Shown here in pieces: positions 24,603 to 33,436 of a stretch of 62,586 nt of DNA; the stretch's first letter is position 1; every line of letters begins with the position of its first letter. The notes beneath the pieces were generated by a model. That model saw nothing but the letters and a program-made list of their open reading frames with translations. It was not told the origin of the DNA and searched no databases. The DNA is from Streptomyces albicerus. Lineage in GTDB: Bacteria > Actinomycetota > Actinomycetes > Streptomycetales > Streptomycetaceae. The stretch is taken from the NCBI RefSeq assembly GCF_008905045.1, contig NZ_VWMY01000015.1, forward strand, positions 110,815 to 173,400. The letters run 5' to 3'. Made by a program: the position numbers and the translations under genes.

Positions 24603-25880
24603 GTGTCAGGAAGGCTTCTGCGGCTGGTCTGTACGGCGGCGCTCGCGGCCGGCGCGGTCCTCGCACCCGTACCGGCCGTGGCGGTGCCCGAGCCCGGTGA
24701 GAGCTCCGCAGCGGAGCCCGCTCCGGAAGGTGAGAGCTCCGTAGCCGAGCCCGCTCCGGAAGGTGAGCGGTCCGTCGCCGCGTTGCTGACGGACCTTCAG
24801 CGGCTGTACCGGGAGGCCGAGCAGGCCACCGAGACGTACAACGCGACCGAGGAGAAGCTGAAGCGGCAGCGGACCAGGGTGACGAAGCTCAACCGGCGGC
24901 TCGCCGCGGCCCGGCTCTCGCTCCAGGACAGCCGCGGCGCCGCGGGCCGGCTCGCCCGGCAGCAGTATCAGAGCACGACCGAGATCTCCTCATACGTACG
25001 CCTGCTGCTCGCCCGTGATCCGCAGCACGCGCTCGACCAGGGCCAGGTGATCCGCCAGGTCGCGCTGGAACGGTCCGGAACGGTGGAGCGCCTGGCCGTG
25101 AACGAGAGAAGGACCGACGAGCTGGCACGCCGGGCCCGCACAGCCCTCGACGCCCAACTCACCCTCGCCGAACGGCAGAAGAAGGCCCGGGACGCCGTAC
25201 GGAAGCGTCTGAAGGACGTCGAGGAGCTGCTCGCCTCACTGACCGCCGAACAGCTCGACCAGCTGGCCGAGCTGGAGAAGTCGGGGGTGGCCGAGGCGCA
25301 GAAGGACTTCATGACGTCGGGGGCACTCAGCAGTACTCCCGCTCGGACGCCCTCCCGGGAGGGGGACGAGGCGCTGCGCTACGCCGTGGACCAGATCGGC
25401 AAGCCGTACGAGTGGGGCGCCGAGGGCCCCGCCGCGTACGACTGCTCGGGCCTCACCTCACAGGCCTGGGACCACGCGGGCCGCCCCATCCCCCGCACCA
25501 GCCAGGAGCAGTGGGCCCAGTTGCCCCGCATCCCGCTGAGCGAGCTGCGCCCCGGCGACCTGGTGATCTACTTCCCCGAGGCCACCCACGTGGCCATGTA
25601 CCTGGGCGACGGAATGGTCGTACAGGCACCACGACCGGGAGCAAGGATCAAGGTCTCCCCGATCGCGGCCAACCCGATCCTGGGCGCGGTCCGCCCGGAC
25701 CCGACCGGGGAACCCCTGCGGCGGTACGCGCCACCGCGGCTCCCCCGAGGGGCGATGGACGGTTCGGATGAAGGCTACGCCCAGCAAGCGCCCCTTAAGG
25801 GGCGCGGGGAACTGCGCGACCAGCCACGTACGGCCCGCACGGACGGGAGTGCTCAGCCCCCTGCCACAGATGCCAGGTAA
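24603..25880 (+). CDS. secreted NlpC/P60 peptidoglycan endopeptidase
   Basis: A 425-residue RipA/Cwl-like hydrolase. Signal peptide about residues 1-27; a short Glu/Pro-rich repeat segment (SSAAEPAPEGE type); a long coiled coil (about 60-235); and a C-terminal NlpC/P60 domain with C281 in YDCSGLT, H329 in ATHVAMYLGDG and a downstream polar residue completing the triad. It cleaves the stem peptide of peptidoglycan. The GTG start has GGAGG at a good distance. The last 30 or so residues are translated from the dispersed repeat (APLKGRGELRDQ), and the stop overlaps the convergent flavoprotein gene by 28 bp. Confidence 0.92.
   Translation: MSGRLLRLVCTAALAAGAVLAPVPAVAVPEPGESSAAEPAPEGESSVAEPAPEGERSVAALLTDLQRLYREAEQATETYNATEEKLKRQRTRVTKLNRRLAAARLSLQDSRGAAGRLARQQYQSTTEISSYVRLLLARDPQHALDQGQVIRQVALERSGTVERLAVNERRTDELARRARTALDAQLTLAERQKKARDAVRKRLKDVEELLASLTAEQLDQLAELEKSGVAEAQKDFMTSGALSSTPARTPSREGDEALRYAVDQIGKPYEWGAEGPAAYDCSGLTSQAWDHAGRPIPRTSQEQWAQLPRIPLSELRPGDLVIYFPEATHVAMYLGDGMVVQAPRPGARIKVSPIAANPILGAVRPDPTGEPLRRYAPPRLPRGAMDGSDEGYAQQAPLKGRGELRDQPRTARTDGSAQPPATDAR
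25788..25805. terminator. perfect 18-bp palindrome inside the NlpC/P60 gene end
   Basis: GCGCCCCTTAAGGGGCGC is a perfect palindrome. In other copies this element is intergenic and terminator-like; here it lies within the coding sequence and precedes the stop by about 75 bp. Confidence 0.5.
25798..25825 (+). repeat. dispersed 3'-end repeat, copy 5 (inside a coding sequence)
   Basis: Full repeat copy that is translated as part of the NlpC/P60 protein. No stop codon occurs in this frame before 25878-25880. Confidence 0.85.
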
Positions 25881-27106
25881 GCCTCGGTCTTCTCCGGCTC
25901 ATAGAAGAAGTTCTCGAAGTCGGCCGGATCGTTGAACCCATTGGCGAAACGGTCCGCCACAGGCGGAAGCTGACCCGCGGCGCCAATAAGGTTCAGCACA
26001 TGCTCGGGCGGAACGCCCAACATCGCGTTGGTCCACTTGGTCACGTACTGAGCCGTGTCCCAGTACCGCTCGAACGTCCCCCGCATCCAGGCTTCGTCGA
26101 ACTCCTTGTCCCCACGCTCAAGAATCGACCCGAGATACGAAGCCGCACACTTCGACGCGGAGTTGGACCCCTGCCCGGTGATCGGGTCGTTCGCGACGAC
26201 CACATCGGCGACACCGAGGACCAGCCCACCACCCGGCAGCCGGCCGACCGGATTCCGCACCGTGGGCGTGTAGCGCCCGGCCAGCGTGCCACCGGCATCC
26301 GTGAGTTCGACCTTGGTGGCCCGCGCGTACTCCCACGGAGTGAACCGCTCCATGAGTTCCAGGATCAGGGAGAGGTGTTCCGCCGGGTCCTTGACGCCTT
26401 GGAAGACGTCGAGCGGGCCGCCGGGTATGCCCTCCCAGAAGAGGATGTCCGCGCGGCCGGAGGTGGTGAAGGCCGGCATCACGAAGAGCTCGCCGACGCC
26501 GGGGACGAGGTTGCAGCGGACCGCGTCGTAGTCGGGGTGCTCGGGGCGCGGGCCCAGACCGTGGACGTACGCGACGGCCAGCGCGCGCTGCGGCTCCGTG
26601 TACGGGGAGCGGGAGGCGTCGCGGCCGAACATCGACACCAGCTCGCCCTTGCCCGCCGAGACGAGGACCAGGTCGTACGTACGGGCGAAGAAGTCGAGGT
26701 CGGAGACGGCGGCGCCGTGGATGACGAGCTGGCCGCCACGCTGGGCGAACGTCTCCATCCAGCCGGCCATCTTCACGCGCTGGTCCACCGACTGCGCGTA
26801 CCCGTCGAGCGTGCCCACCCAGTCGATCACGCGCTGCGTGGGCCCCGGGTCGTGGGAGCCGGGCGCGGCCACCGAGACGCCGAGTCCTTCGATCTTCGGG
26901 GCCTGGGACTCCCAGAAGTTCAGCTGGAGATCGCGCTCGTGCTGCAGTGCCGTGTGGAACATGCACTGGGTGGACATGATGCGGCCGGTACGGATCTCGT
27001 CCGCGGTCCGGTTGGACATCAGAGTGACCTCGTACCCGTGCGACTGGAGTCCGAGGGCGAGCTGGAGTCCGGACTGGCCGGCTCCGACGACGAGTATCTT
27101 CCGCAT
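25853..27106 (-). CDS. styrene/indole monooxygenase-like FAD oxygenase (conservon-linked)
   Basis: A 417-residue flavoprotein. The N-terminal FAD-binding motif is VVGAGQSGLQLA (GxGxxG at about residues 8-13). It resembles StyA, the oxygenase component of two-component styrene monooxygenases, which needs a separate flavin reductase; none is adjacent. The gene lies 43 bp downstream of cvnD of conservon 2, in the position where conservon 1 has a P450, so it is probably part of that operon. Its 3' end overlaps the NlpC/P60 gene by 28 bp antisense. The substrate is unknown. Confidence 0.87.
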   Translation of the reverse strand: MRKILVVGAGQSGLQLALGLQSHGYEVTLMSNRTADEIRTGRIMSTQCMFHTALQHERDLQLNFWESQAPKIEGLGVSVAAPGSHDPGPTQRVIDWVGTLDGYAQSVDQRVKMAGWMETFAQRGGQLVIHGAAVSDLDFFARTYDLVLVSAGKGELVSMFGRDASRSPYTEPQRALAVAYVHGLGPRPEHPDYDAVRCNLVPGVGELFVMPAFTTSGRADILFWEGIPGGPLDVFQGVKDPAEHLSLILELMERFTPWEYARATKVELTDAGGTLAGRYTPTVRNPVGRLPGGGLVLGVADVVVANDPITGQGSNSASKCAASYLGSILERGDKEFDEAWMRGTFERYWDTAQYVTKWTNAMLGVPPEHVLNLIGAAGQLPPVADRFANGFNDPADFENFFYEPEKTEAYLASVAGG

Positions 27107-27149
27107 ACCGGTGCTGTCTCCTACTCGGTACTACTCGGGGCTGACTTCA

Positions 27150-27803
27150 CTACTCGGGGCTGACTTCGAGCGCGTGGCCGACGAGGGCCAGCAGCGTCTC
27201 GATCACCGAGAACCTGCGGCGCGCGTCCATGATCATGACAGGTATGTGTACGGGCACCGTCAGGGCCTCGCGCACATCCGCCGGCTCGAACTCCTCGGTG
27301 CCGTCGAAGTGGTTGACGGCGACGACGTACGGCAGCCCGCAGCTCTCGAAGTAGTCGAGCGCCGGGAAGCAGTCCTTCAGGCGCCGGGTGTCGGCGAGGA
27401 CCACCGCACCGATCGCCCCGCGCACCAGGTCGTCCCACATGAACCAGAACCGCTGCTGCCCCGGCGTGCCGAACAGGTACAGCACCAGGTCGTCGTCGAG
27501 CGTGATGCGGCCGAAGTCCATGGCCACGGTGGTGGTCAGCTTCCCGGGCGTCGAGCTGAGGTCGTCGGTGTCCTCGCTCGCCTCGGTCATCAGCGCCTCC
27601 GTCTGGAGGGGCGTGATCTCGGAGGCGGCGCCGACGAGGGTGGTCTTGCCGACGCCGAAGCCGCCCGCCACCACTATCTTCGTGGCGATCGGCGCGCGCG
27701 TCCGGTCCTTCTGCCAGGCCTTCAACTCCTCGTCGGTTTCGACGAGTTCGGGGTAACGAAAGCCATCGGCGACGCGGGAGGCGTCAGAGACGACGGAGTC
27801 CAC
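27150..27803 (-). CDS. cvnD: conservon GTP-binding protein CvnD (conservon 2)
   Basis: A 217-residue GTPase with P-loop GGFGVGKT (about residues 47-54), MDFGRITLDDDL and LFGTPGQQRFWFMWDD. The NKxD site is degenerate (VNHFDGTEE). Unlike the conservon 1 CvnD it lacks the Ser-Ala-Gly repeats and acidic tail. The GTG start lies 20 bp inside cvnC. The StyA-like oxygenase gene follows 43 bp downstream. Confidence 0.95.
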   Translation of the reverse strand: MDSVVSDASRVADGFRYPELVETDEELKAWQKDRTRAPIATKIVVAGGFGVGKTTLVGAASEITPLQTEALMTEASEDTDDLSSTPGKLTTTVAMDFGRITLDDDLVLYLFGTPGQQRFWFMWDDLVRGAIGAVVLADTRRLKDCFPALDYFESCGLPYVVAVNHFDGTEEFEPADVREALTVPVHIPVMIMDARRRFSVIETLLALVGHALEVSPE

Positions 27804-28194
27804 TCAGCACCCTTTCCAGCAGAGCGCGGTCCGGCTGTCCCGGGCCGTGACCTGTTCCGTACACACGGATCTTTCCCTGGTCCGCCAGGTCGCTGAGGAG
27901 CACCCGGACCACACCGAGCGGCATCCTCAGCAGGGCGGCGACCTCGGCCACCGTACGCATCCGGCGGCACAGCTCGACGATGGCCCGCATCTCCGGCATC
28001 ACCCGACTGGAGAGTGAACCATTCTCCAACTCCCGCCGCTCCTCCGGGGCTTCGAGCGCCGCCACGAACGTCTCGACGAGCAGGACGTGCCCGAAGCGCG
28101 TACGGCCGCCGGTGAGCGAGTACGGGCGTACGCGAGCGGGTTTGCGGTCGCCGCCGCGGACCGGGAGCTTGGGCGTGCCGCTCACGTCGCTCAC
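27784..28194 (-). CDS. cvnC: conservon DUF742 protein CvnC (conservon 2)
   Basis: A 136-residue DUF742 protein with RPYSLTGGRT near residue 23 and MRAIVELCRRMRTVAEVAAL, then LPLGV-like MPLGVVRVLLSDLADQ, the family's winged-helix-like part. The GTG start overlaps the cvnB stop by 4 bp. It has the same gene order and coupling as conservon 1. Confidence 0.93.
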   Translation of the reverse strand: MSDVSGTPKLPVRGGDRKPARVRPYSLTGGRTRFGHVLLVETFVAALEAPEERRELENGSLSSRVMPEMRAIVELCRRMRTVAEVAALLRMPLGVVRVLLSDLADQGKIRVYGTGHGPGQPDRALLERVLSGLRRL

Positions 28195-28694
28195 TTGGCG
28201 GCCTCCATCGACGTGGCCTCGATCGACTGGCGCAGCTCGCTGCGGAGTTCGGGGGTCAGGACATGTCCCGCACGGCCGACGAAGAGCGCCATGTGGTACG
28301 CGACGACGCTCATGTCGCAGTCCGGGGCGCCGTGCACGCCGAGCAGCGAGCCGTCGCTGATCGACATGACGAAGACGCCGCCCTCCTCCATCGCGATCAT
28401 CGTCTGCTTGACGCCGCCGCCGTCCATCAGCTTGGCGGCGCCGATGGCGAGGCTGCCGATGCCGGAGACGATGGTGGCCAGGTCCGCCGCGGAGCCCCGG
28501 GGCGAGGTGGGTTTGTTGTCCCTGCTCTCCCGTGCCTGAGCGTTCCTCCCGGGGTCGGAGGAGAGCAGCAACAGGCCGTCGGAGGAGACCACCGCGACCG
28601 ACAGGAGTCCCGGCACCTCCTCGACGAGGTTCGTCAGCAGCCAGTGCAGGTTACGGGCCTCACTGCTCAGTCCGAAGGTACTGGACGCGGTCAA
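28191..28694 (-). CDS. cvnB: conservon roadblock/LC7 protein CvnB (conservon 2)
   Basis: A 167-residue roadblock protein: LHWLLTNLVEEVPGLLSVAV, SSDGLLLLSS, and GVFVMSISDGSLLGV. An insert of about 20 residues (about 48-70, RNAQARESRDNKPTSPRG) is not present in conservon 1 CvnB. The start is TTG; GGAGG lies 7 nt upstream and the codon overlaps the cvnA stop (TTGA), which decides it. Confidence 0.92.
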   Translation of the reverse strand: MTASSTFGLSSEARNLHWLLTNLVEEVPGLLSVAVVSSDGLLLLSSDPGRNAQARESRDNKPTSPRGSAADLATIVSGIGSLAIGAAKLMDGGGVKQTMIAMEEGGVFVMSISDGSLLGVHGAPDCDMSVVAYHMALFVGRAGHVLTPELRSELRQSIEATSMEAAK

Positions 28695-31660
28695 CTGCTT
28701 GCCTCCTCGACTGTGTCCCCCTTGGTTTCTACGGCATGTGCGGCGGTCGGCTTCAGCTCCGACGTCTGTTCGGCGATCTCCGCTTCGACGTCGCGGCGGC
28801 CGTCGTTGGCGCCCTGGTGGAATCCGCCGAGCCTGCGACGCAGCGCCTCGGCGTCGACGGATGCCGTGCGCGGCCTCGCGGCCGGCGCGGGCGCGGAGAT
28901 CTTGGGGGTCCGCTTGGGCAGACCCTTGTCGGTGACCGGTTCCGCCGGCTCCTGCGATGTCGGCGGCGGGTGCGGCGCGTCGGGGACGCGCTCGTGGGTG
29001 TCGGGACCGATGGCGTACGGGTCGGTGGGGTAGGTGGGGTACCGCTCACTGGTGGCCTGGGCCGGGAGCTCGATCGCCGGGGCGTCAGCTCCGGGTTCGC
29101 GGGCCGCGGCCTCGCCGGGTTCCGAGGGCTCCTCCACCGGGGGCACCGGCGCCATGAGCACCATGGTCGTCTCGGGCCCGGAGGGCTCGGAGGGCCCGGA
29201 GATCTCGGCGGAGCCGATGGGCTCGGCGGACTCGGCGGGCTCCGTGGGATCGACAGGATCGGCGGGTCCGGCAGGCTCCGCCTGCTCGGGCGCGGCATCG
29301 ACGCGTACGGAGTCCTCGGCGGCATCGTCGCGTACGGAGTCCCCGGCGACGTTGTCGGCGGCATCGTCGGCGTCCCTCAGCGAGTCCTCCGCCGCCGCGA
29401 TCAGCGGGTCGCGGTCCGAACGGCCGTACAGGACATTGGAGTTGACCTCGGCGTCCGCTCCCGGGAGGGACAGCGAGGACGCGCCACCGGTCGTGCGGGC
29501 GGTGGTCGCCGAGGGTACGGCGACGGCGGGAGCGGCGGCGAGCAGGGACTTGGGGAGGACGACGACCGCCGCGATGCCGCCCTGCTTCTGCTCGCGCAAC
29601 TGCACCCGTACGCCGTGCCGGTGGGCGAGCCGGGCCACCACGTACAGGCCGAGCCCGAGGCCCTCGCCGCTCTCCTGGTCGTAGGTGTCCTCGGGGTCGA
29701 AGTCCGAGAGGCGGGCGTTGAGCTGGGTGAGCCGGTCGCCGGTCATGCCGATGCCCTCGTCCTGGACGGAGAGCATCACCTCGCCGCTCTCCAGGAGCCA
29801 GCCGGAGACCTCGACGGGCATGTCGGGCGGCGAGAACGACGAGGCGTTCTCGAGGAGTTCGGCCAGCAGGTGGCTGATGTCGTCCGCCGCGAACCCGGCG
29901 AGGTGCGCGTGCGGCGGCAGCGCGGCGATCCGTACCCGCTCGTACCGCTCGATCTCGCTGACGGCGGCGCGGACGACATCGACGAGCGGGACCGGGCCGG
30001 GGTGCTGGTGGCCGTGCTCCGTGCCGGCGAGGACCAGCAGGTTCTCGCTGTGGCGGCGCATGACGGTGGCGAAGTGGTCGAGCCGGAAGAGCGTCGCGAG
30101 GCGGTCGGGATCCTGCTCGCGCTCCTCGAGGCCCTCGATGACGCCGAGCTGCCGCTCGACGAGGCCGAGGGTGCGCAGCGCGAGATTGACGAAGGTGCCG
30201 TGGATGGACTGCCGGACCTGCTCCAAGTGGGCGGCGGCCTCGGCGAGTTCGGTACGGAGTCGGTCCCGCTCGTCGGCCATCTTCTGGCGCTGGCCGATGA
30301 GGTGCTTGCGGTCGCTCTCGAGGGTCGTCAACCGCTCGTGAAGCGCGAGGGCGTGCGCGTGGAGCGCGTTGACGGAGCGTACGACCTGGGCGAACTCGTC
30401 GTTGCGGCCGGTGAACCTGACCAGTTCCTCGGTGGCCGGTTCGGCGGCGAGACGGGCCGAGCCGAGGCGCAGGACGGCCAGCGGGCGGGTCAGCGTGCGG
30501 GCCATGGCCGTGGAGACGCCGACGGCGAGCAGCATCAGGGCGCCGAGGATCGCGATCCGGATCTCCAGCGCGGTGACGTCGTCGTCTCGCAACTGGGCGA
30601 GTTCCTTGGCCCGTTGGGTGTTGAGCGAGGCCTCGACGCCGCGCATCAGCTCGACGCGGGCGGAGAGCGCGGCGTCCAGCTTCTTGGTGTCGGTGGCGAG
30701 TTCGGAGTCGGAGAGGGTGGGCCGGTCGGCGAGGTTCGCGAGGTACTTCTCGGCGGAGGTGACGTCGGGGCCGTTCACCGTGGAGTCGTACGAGGCGCGG
30801 TCGGCCTTCGGCGCGGTGTCGCCGAAGCCGGAGAGAGCCGCCTGCTCGCGGACGTTGGCCTGCAGGGCGGCGGCGGTGAGCGCGTTGCGCTGTTTCGTCT
30901 CGGCCTCCGACGACGTGGTGGTCGTGGTGGGCAGGCCGGTGATCGGGTCGGTGGTGGTCCGGGTGGTGGTGGGTACGTTCAGGGCCGCGAGGAGCAGGCC
31001 GCGGGTCGCGGCGGCCTGCTGGACGGCGGTGTCGAGGTCGGCGAGGGCGTGCGCGCCGGCGCCCGCGCGGGGCGGGAGCTCCTCGGCCAGTTCCTCGGCG
31101 AGGCCGTGGAGTTCGGTGAGGGCGGCGGAGTACGCCTGATGCGCTTCGAGAGCGGTGCTCTCTCCGGTGAGCGCCGCTCTGCGTACGGTGGCGATGTTGT
31201 CGAGGGTCTTCCGGAACGCCGCGGGAGCGTCGGCCTCGACCGCTTCGGCGCGCAGCTCGTCGACCTGCCGGTCGACGCGGGCGCTGCGCCGCTCGGAGGG
31301 GCCTCCGCCGTCGGGGCGTCCGGCCGCGATGTAGGAGGTGACCTCGTCGCGCTCGTCGGCCAGCGAGTGGGCGAGGGCCAGCGCGTCCTGGGTGCGCCCG
31401 GCGAGCGTCACCAGGTTCTGGGAGTCGTTCAACTCGCTGGAGGCGGCGATCACGGACGGGGCACCGGCTCCGGCGATCGCGGCGGCCACCACGGCGACGG
31501 CGATGATCAGCCGGGTGCGTACATGGGCGGGGCGGCCGCGGCCCGCGGGGTCCGGGGGGTCCTGCGCGGCCGAAGAGTTCGGTGTGCGCCCGGAGGCTTC
31601 ACCCGAGACCGACTGCCTGCCCTTGCGCCGAGGCCGCATCATCTGCACCGGTGCTCGCAT
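28691..31660 (-). CDS. cvnA: conservon NIT-domain histidine-kinase-like protein CvnA (conservon 2)
   Basis: A 989-residue membrane sensor. TM1 near residues 46-68; a NIT-type extracytoplasmic domain (about 70-330) with a Thr-rich insert (TTTRTTTDPITGLPTTTTT); TM2 near 350-372; HAMP; a coiled coil; the CvnA segment RLDHFATVMRRHSENLLVLAG; and an HATPase_c domain with N-box LLENASSFSPP and GEGLGLGLYVV. The C-terminal 330 residues are Pro/Glu/Ala/Ser rich. Start 31660 precedes the Arg/Lys-rich cytoplasmic leader; 31642 and 31639 are alternatives. The long tail and the added sensor distinguish it from conservon 1 CvnA. Confidence 0.9.
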   Translation of the reverse strand: MRAPVQMMRPRRKGRQSVSGEASGRTPNSSAAQDPPDPAGRGRPAHVRTRLIIAVAVVAAAIAGAGAPSVIAASSELNDSQNLVTLAGRTQDALALAHSLADERDEVTSYIAAGRPDGGGPSERRSARVDRQVDELRAEAVEADAPAAFRKTLDNIATVRRAALTGESTALEAHQAYSAALTELHGLAEELAEELPPRAGAGAHALADLDTAVQQAAATRGLLLAALNVPTTTRTTTDPITGLPTTTTTSSEAETKQRNALTAAALQANVREQAALSGFGDTAPKADRASYDSTVNGPDVTSAEKYLANLADRPTLSDSELATDTKKLDAALSARVELMRGVEASLNTQRAKELAQLRDDDVTALEIRIAILGALMLLAVGVSTAMARTLTRPLAVLRLGSARLAAEPATEELVRFTGRNDEFAQVVRSVNALHAHALALHERLTTLESDRKHLIGQRQKMADERDRLRTELAEAAAHLEQVRQSIHGTFVNLALRTLGLVERQLGVIEGLEEREQDPDRLATLFRLDHFATVMRRHSENLLVLAGTEHGHQHPGPVPLVDVVRAAVSEIERYERVRIAALPPHAHLAGFAADDISHLLAELLENASSFSPPDMPVEVSGWLLESGEVMLSVQDEGIGMTGDRLTQLNARLSDFDPEDTYDQESGEGLGLGLYVVARLAHRHGVRVQLREQKQGGIAAVVVLPKSLLAAAPAVAVPSATTARTTGGASSLSLPGADAEVNSNVLYGRSDRDPLIAAAEDSLRDADDAADNVAGDSVRDDAAEDSVRVDAAPEQAEPAGPADPVDPTEPAESAEPIGSAEISGPSEPSGPETTMVLMAPVPPVEEPSEPGEAAAREPGADAPAIELPAQATSERYPTYPTDPYAIGPDTHERVPDAPHPPPTSQEPAEPVTDKGLPKRTPKISAPAPAARPRTASVDAEALRRRLGGFHQGANDGRRDVEAEIAEQTSELKPTAAHAVETKGDTVEEASS
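28702..28706 (-). promoter_or_regulatory. ribosome binding site deciding the TTG start of cvnB2
   Basis: GGAGG (minus strand) sits 7 nt before TTG at 28694, inside the 3' end of cvnA. Confidence 0.65.
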
Positions 31661-32016
31661 TCTTGACTCGTGTCCCCATGGGCCCGGGTGACGATCCGTC
31701 AACTCGCGTGTCGTCCCGGTACGGCTCCCGACCCTCCCAGTGCCGGTGGGCAGTGGTCGCGCATCACCTGGCCCGCCACACGAAGGAGTGAACATCCCCG
31801 AGGAGCGGCCCGGCAAGTTCCCTTGGCGTGTGCAGCACTCTTGCGCGGCGGGCCGGTTGGACGTCCACGGCGACCGGTGGCAAGATGCGCCGCCGCGCTT
31901 CACCGGAGTCGGTGATTCCACCTCAAAGCAGGCGCCTGACCTGCTCGTCCGGGTCAATTCGGCGACGGTTGCCAGCCTTTGACGAAGCTTGTGAAGGCCT
32001 CGTGCAGACTGGCCGA
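31661..32016. other. divergent gap between conservon 2 and the PP2C-like gene
   Basis: A 356-bp region without a supported gene. It must hold promoters in both directions. TTGACG at 31979-31984 is a possible -35 for the PP2C-like gene, but no -10 at normal spacing stands out. Confidence 0.5.
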
Positions 32017-32802
32017 ATGCGCTCGGAACTGATCTCGGTACCCGGTGACCCTGCCCGCCCCGACGAGGACTACGCATCGCTCGGACTTCCGGCCTCCGGA
32101 CAGGGCGGTTCGCTCGTCGTCCTGGACGGCGTGACGCCGCCGGCGACCGATGCCGGCTGTCTGCATTCCGTCCCTTGGTTCATCGCCCGCCTGGGCGGAG
32201 CCCTGCACGAACTGTCCGTTTCACGGCGAGATTTGACACTCACCGAGGTGCTGGCGCAGGCCATCACGCGTACCGCCGACGCCCATCGAGCCACCTGTGA
32301 CCTTTCTCACCCACGCACCCCACAGGCAACCGTGGTCCTGGCCCGCTGGTCCCCGGAGTCCGTCGAGTACCTGGTCCTCTCGGACTCGGCCCTCCTCGTG
32401 GAATCCCCCTCCGGCATGGTCACCCCCTACCTCGACGACCGCCTCTCCCGCGTCCCCCGGGCCACTCTGACCTCCCACACCGCCACCGACGCGACCCTCC
32501 GCAACAAGGAGGGCGGCTTCTTCACGGCGGCGGCGGACCCCGCGGTCGCGGCCCGCGCGGTCACGGGCGCCCTCCCCCGCCCCGAGGTCCGCACCCTGAC
32601 CGCCCTCACGGACGGCGCGACCCGCTGGGTGGAGAAGTTCCACGAGGGCGACTGGACCGACCTGTTCACCCTCGTCCGCAAGGAGGGCGGCCAGGCGCTG
32701 ATCGACCGCGTACGGGCACTGGAACTGGCGGATGCGGAGCGGAAGTTCTTGGGCCGGTCGAAACGGCACGACGACGCGACGGTGGTGTATGTGGAGCTGT
32801 GA
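32017..32802 (+). CDS. PP2C-like protein
   Basis: A 261-residue protein that looks like a divergent PP2C-type phosphatase. Patterns include SLVVLDGVTPPATDAGC near residues 30-50, TPQATVVLARW, EYLVLSDSALLV, LTALTDGATRWVEKF and a terminal KRHDDATVVYVEL. Metal ligands of canonical PP2C (DG..., DD...) are partly present: the VLDG and final HDDAT Asp residues. Activity is uncertain. It is divergent from conservon 2 and followed by repeat copy 6. Confidence 0.8.
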   Translation: MRSELISVPGDPARPDEDYASLGLPASGQGGSLVVLDGVTPPATDAGCLHSVPWFIARLGGALHELSVSRRDLTLTEVLAQAITRTADAHRATCDLSHPRTPQATVVLARWSPESVEYLVLSDSALLVESPSGMVTPYLDDRLSRVPRATLTSHTATDATLRNKEGGFFTAAADPAVAARAVTGALPRPEVRTLTALTDGATRWVEKFHEGDWTDLFTLVRKEGGQALIDRVRALELADAERKFLGRSKRHDDATVVYVEL

Positions 32803-32874
32803 GCCGATCGACGGCGGCTTACGTGGCGTTGTAAGCCGATCGGGGCTGGTCCATGCGAGATCGCGGCGACCAGG

Positions 32875-32892
32875 GCGCCCCGTTAGGGGCGC
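32875..32892. terminator. palindrome between the PP2C-like and MarR genes
   Basis: GCGCCCCGTTAGGGGCGC has a 7-bp stem and a 4-nt loop. It joins repeat copy 6 and sits between convergent gene ends, so it is probably a bidirectional terminator. Confidence 0.6.
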
Positions 32893-32912
32893 GGGGAACT
32901 GCGCGACCAGCC
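32885..32912 (+). repeat. dispersed 3'-end repeat, copy 6
   Basis: Full copy of the GGCGCGGGGAACTGCGCG/ACCAGCC repeat between the convergent PP2C-like and MarR genes. Confidence 0.85.
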
Positions 32913-32962
32913 ACGACCGGCCGGCAGCCAACACACAAGCAGTCCCGATCCCGAGACCCCGT

Positions 32963-33436
32963 TCAGCCCTCCACCCCCCGATTCAACCGATGCAGCAACC
33001 GAGCAAGCTCAGCCACTTCCTCCCGGTCCCAGCTGGCAAGCTCCCGCACATACCGCGCCCGCCGAGCCTCCCGCACCCTGCGGAACCGCACCCGCCCCTC
33101 CTCGGTGAGATGAACGAGCCAGGCCCGCCCGTCCGCGGGATCCGGCTCGCGGGCGACAAGCCCCAGTTCCTCGAGCGCCCGCAGCTGGCGCGACATCGTG
33201 GCCTTGCCGATCCCGATGTACGCGGCGAGTTCGGTCGCACGCTGCCGACCGCGTTCCTCCAGGCGTACGAGGAGGCCGTACGCGGAGGACTCCAGGTCGG
33301 GGTGGACCTCGCGGACCATCTCGCCGGAGGAGGCGCGGGCGCGTCGCAGGAGGACGGTCAACTCGCGCTCCAGGGCCAGGAATTCCTCGTCCGCGCCGCG
33401 CTGGTCCACACCACTCGCCGGGGCGCCGGATTTCAT
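32963..33436 (-). CDS. MarR-family transcriptional regulator
   Basis: A 157-residue MarR regulator. The winged helix is clear: RATELAAYIGIGKATMSRQLRALEELGLVARE, quoted in blocks (ATELAAYIGIGKATMSRQL, LEELGLV), with the wing PDPADGRAWLVHLTEEG. The start at 33436 is chosen because GAGGGG lies 6 nt upstream; a further in-frame ATG at 33481 is an alternative. Monocistronic; target unknown. Confidence 0.9.
   Translation of the reverse strand: MKSGAPASGVDQRGADEEFLALERELTVLLRRARASSGEMVREVHPDLESSAYGLLVRLEERGRQRATELAAYIGIGKATMSRQLRALEELGLVAREPDPADGRAWLVHLTEEGRVRFRRVREARRARYVRELASWDREEVAELARLLHRLNRGVEG

Noticed and set aside
28532..31666. Long frame antisense to the conservon 2 kinase
   Set aside because: Composition is Gly/Arg/Val low complexity; the kinase on the other strand is unmistakable.
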